In this document: positions 61,501 through 64,000 of the stretch, piece by piece
Layout: each line of letters starts with the position of its first letter
Position numbering within the stretch: the first letter of the stretch is position 1
Assembly (NCBI RefSeq): GCF_910594005.1
Contig: NC_057829.1
Span: forward strand, 55,845,001 to 55,909,000
Length of the DNA: 64,000 nt
Source of the DNA: Cervus elaphus
Taxonomy: Eukaryota; Chordata; Mammalia; Artiodactyla; Cervidae
Reading direction: 5' to 3'
Notes under the pieces: model-generated
The model's database searches: none
Seen by the model: only the letters and a program-made list of their open reading frames with translations
What the model was told of the DNA's origin: nothing
Position numbers and translations under genes: made by a program

Positions 61501-61574
61501 AACATTCATAACCTGAAAAGCTTGGAAGACAAAACCCCATCTAAATGGCCTTTCCACCAGATTTAAACAAGGAA

Positions 61575-62307
61575 AGAGGTTTAGAATCTGCTTTTATTAT
61601 GAATATAAAATATACATACAACATAATATACATTTACACATTTACAATTTGCAGTTAGTTTCACTTTTTTGAGCACATTTTGTTCTGCAAGGCCCAGTAG
61701 CCCATGTTCCTTCCACTTACACTCAAGACATTCTCTTCACCTTGGTACATACTTGGTAAGAAATACCAGGCCCAGGCGTCAAATGGCCAGCTTTACTGTC
61801 TTCACAGAATCACTTTCATCTTGTTTCCCCTTCTGCTCCTACAGGCTTTCCATGGCCTCAAACTTCAGTATTAAAAATGCAGGAGAAAAGAGGGCTGCAG
61901 TAATCCCCTTTGTCTTTCAAAATCACCTTGAAACATCTCACCTGAGCGAGGTGATACATCATAGGCATTGCTGGTTAATATGGTTTAAGAACTACCTATG
62001 GGGAGGCTCTGACGTGTCACATACAAACTAAGCTTATTCACCAAATGAATGATCACAAAGGATCTGAGTATCGGTGGTATCGCAGTAAATAAATAAATAA
62101 GTTAACTGGAATAAATACAAATAAATAGAGTGAGTTTCACTAAGGAAAATGTCAATGCCTACGTCCCTGTGCTCCAAACCTCATTAGGTGCCGCTTTACA
62201 ACAGTTTGATAAACAGAAGCTGGATTTCTGTATGAGTCGCTCTTTGGGGCAACGCCTTCCATGTGCTGGTAAAGAGCAGCCAATGGAATCGTTCGTCATC
62301 ACTTTTC
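61575..62307 (-). promoter_or_regulatory. ANKRD1: ANKRD1 3'UTR with AU-rich elements and poly(A) signal
   Basis: On the minus strand, about 730 bases follow the ANKRD1 stop. A cluster at 62085-62128 reads, in mRNA sense, as five ATTTA pentamers including the nonamer TTATTTATT, a class II-like AU-rich element. AATAAA lies at 61593-61598 (TTTATT on plus), so cleavage is expected near 61570-61585. The UTR extent is inferred from the signal and from the usual length in mammals. Confidence 0.75.
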
Positions 62308-62418
62308 TCAGAATGTTGCTATGCGAGAGGCTTTGTAGGAGTTCTCTTTGAGGCTGTCAAATATTGCTTTGGTTCCATTCTGCCAGTGTAGCACCAGATC
62401 CATCGGAGTCTTCCCAGC
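62308..62418 (-). CDS. ANKRD1: ANKRD1 last coding exon (C-terminus, partial gene)
   Basis: ANKRD1 (CARP) is an inducible muscle and endothelial ankyrin-repeat protein found in the nucleus and at the sarcomeric I-band, where it binds titin N2A. Read on the minus strand from 62418, after a GATTAG acceptor, this exon gives 36 codons and TGA (62308-62310). It begins AGKTPMD, contains LHWQNGTKAIFDSLKENSY and ends SRIATF, the known ANKRD1 C-terminus (end of the last ankyrin repeat plus tail). The intron enters in phase 0. The preceding ankyrin exon is not found between 62419 and 64000, so the rest of the gene lies beyond the right edge. The gene runs towards RPP30 (convergent). Confidence 0.93.
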   Translation of the reverse strand, partial: AGKTPMDLVLHWQNGTKAIFDSLKENSYKASRIATF

Positions 62419-64000
62419 CTAATCAAAACAGAGGAGGGAATTTGACTTCCAGGTTGAAGACATCTATAAGTTCATCTCCTCTGTGTGTGTGTATTTAATG
62501 AGATAATGGATAGGTGTATGTTACTGAGGTGTTTTATGTTTCCCACTATGATTTACAGTTTATATTCAAACCAGTCCTTTACTGTTTCTCACAGGAATGC
62601 TTTTGGCATTTCAAATTAGCAGATCAACAGTGTTTGTTTTTTTTGCCCCCCTGTGGGACTATCCCAGGTGTTGGTAAAAAAATTCCTAGTCCCTTGACAC
62701 TAAATAGCAAGCCTAAGCCAAATTATTCTGAAATTCAAAAGATGTCTCTGTACTTCTACAGTGTACTGCAGAATGGGCATGGAGAGGTAGCAGTATCCAC
62801 ATGGTCAAAAACCAGTTCCTATCAGTTTGGAAAATGATTCCTGACTGATAAAAACTGGTGGGATATGAGCTGCTGCAACACCTTGGCTTAATTACACAGG
62901 TACCGCTCCAGGGAGTAGATTTTTCACAGTTGCTCAGAAGTTACAATGGGCTCTCCCAGGAAATTTATTTTTCTTAGAGATGATATCAATGATTTTTGAG
63001 ACCAAAATTTTTTTACTTTATGTCTCAAGATATTTACAAAAGTTAAAATTATGTCACATCTCAATTCTTGCCTTTCAATTTAAGAAGTCCTAAAATTTTC
63101 CATCTCTATCTATTCAGAAGTCTCTCTTTATCCTAGAGATTGCAAACTGGCAGCTTTGAGATGCAAATTAGTCTAGAGACCTGTTTTGGCCCAAACAGAG
63201 CTTAGATTTTTTAAAAATTGGAATTAATTGGCAACGGTTGGAAATTAAGAGATTTCCCAATTGAATCTGTGATCTCTCTGAAAAAAACTGGAAGGCTTGG
63301 CAGCACGATATCCATGGTTTCATGGAGCAAGAAGGGACTGGATTAGGGAAGGACCGCTACCTTCTGTGCACAGAGCCTGCAGCCACCATAAAGTCATTTA
63401 TGTGATCTGCCTGGGCCCTGGGTGGATTTGAGTTGGTGTCCCTGCAACCTTAATTTTGGACCTTCTCACCCTGTAGCATGTGCCGTGAGGAACACTTATC
63501 AGCAGAGGTGAAGACAGAGTTTGGGACAATGACACAATAATGATACAGTAGTGTATTGTTTGCAATTCCCTTCAAGATGGTGTCCAGTAATTTAGTAGTC
63601 TTTTTTGGAAATATCCATCCATTGGGTCAACGACATTCATAGTTCTAGAACCTTTATGCTGGGGTCTTACTGAAAATGCAGAGCTCTGAGGCCTATTTAT
63701 ATATTTAGGGCTATTTTTCCATGAATTCTTTAAACTCCTTTGTATTGAAATTTATCTCGTGATTCCCTGGCTACTTACACAGTCTCCCCAAATCTATATG
63801 CTTTTCACCTCTGCCTGAAAAAAAAAATTATATTTCTGCAGCTTTGGGGGTTTTGTTGAATCTACTCTTTCTGATGGTTTAAATTATTTGATAAGATCAA
63901 TCCTATATCAAGGATGAGGGGACCCTACTGTTAACACTTTCCCAACTCAAGCAGTCTCTATTTATTGCATTTATTTTGTTCCTATCACCAGGACAGTTTT
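62419..64000 (-). other. ANKRD1: ANKRD1 intron (last), no further exon seen
   Basis: Non-coding sequence beyond the last ANKRD1 exon. I looked on the minus strand for the preceding 99-base ankyrin exon and did not find it. The stretch is AT-rich and lacks any young SINE or LINE, in contrast with the DNA to its left. Confidence 0.7.

Noticed and set aside
61221..61505. 94-codon open frame on the minus strand near the ANKRD1 3' end
   Set aside because: It overlaps a MER5-like remnant and reaches towards the end of the ANKRD1 3'UTR; no protein family resemblance and no splice context.
62419..64000. Search for the penultimate ANKRD1 exon
   Set aside because: No minus-strand segment reads as the preceding ankyrin repeat, so it is assumed to lie beyond 64000.

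Overview
This is mammalian nuclear DNA from a ruminant, most likely a bovid. The evidence is the dense set of BovB (RTE-clade) LINE copies, Bov-tA and Bov-A2 SINEs and ruminant-type L1 3' ends, lying around vertebrate genes with introns. No bacterial, phage or CRISPR content was seen. From known vertebrate synteny (HTR7 - RPP30 - ANKRD1, human 10q23) the window should be the orthologous interval; the cattle equivalent is probably chromosome 26, which is background knowledge and not visible here.

Layout. Positions 1 to about 16,250 are intergenic and repeat-filled: several L1 fragments, a 2 kb BovB, SINEs, and a 1.6 kb inverted repeat built from LTR-like arms. HTR7 would be expected further left, but none of its exons is present. 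A GC-rich promoter at about 16,260-16,399 leads into RPP30 on the plus strand. RPP30 can be read completely as 11 coding exons from 16,400 to 47,606, giving 268 codons plus a stop, the same length as human RPP30. Every exon junction was checked base by base. Intron 9 carries U12-type (minor spliceosome) signals at both ends. Intron 6 is the largest (11.9 kb) and holds two near-identical tandem L1 3' ends, a SINE-in-LTR-in-L1 layering, and a duplicated exon-like segment. Between RPP30 and the next gene lie about 13 kb of mostly BovB DNA, including a BovB nested in a BovB (50,921-53,563) and a nearly complete BovB whose 5' half is inverted (57,246-60,745). From 62,418 down to about 61,575, on the minus strand, is the last exon of ANKRD1 (36 C-terminal codons, stop, AU-rich 3'UTR and poly(A) signal). 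The window ends inside the preceding ANKRD1 intron.

RPP30 and ANKRD1 converge tail to tail. RPP30 is a housekeeping RNase P/MRP protein with a CpG-type promoter. ANKRD1 is a stress-induced muscle and endothelial ankyrin-repeat protein, and its AU-rich 3' end fits rapid mRNA turnover. Nothing suggests they work together. The most notable structural signal is recurrent 5' inversion of LINE insertions: two BovB copies and one L1 share the geometry expected of twin priming.
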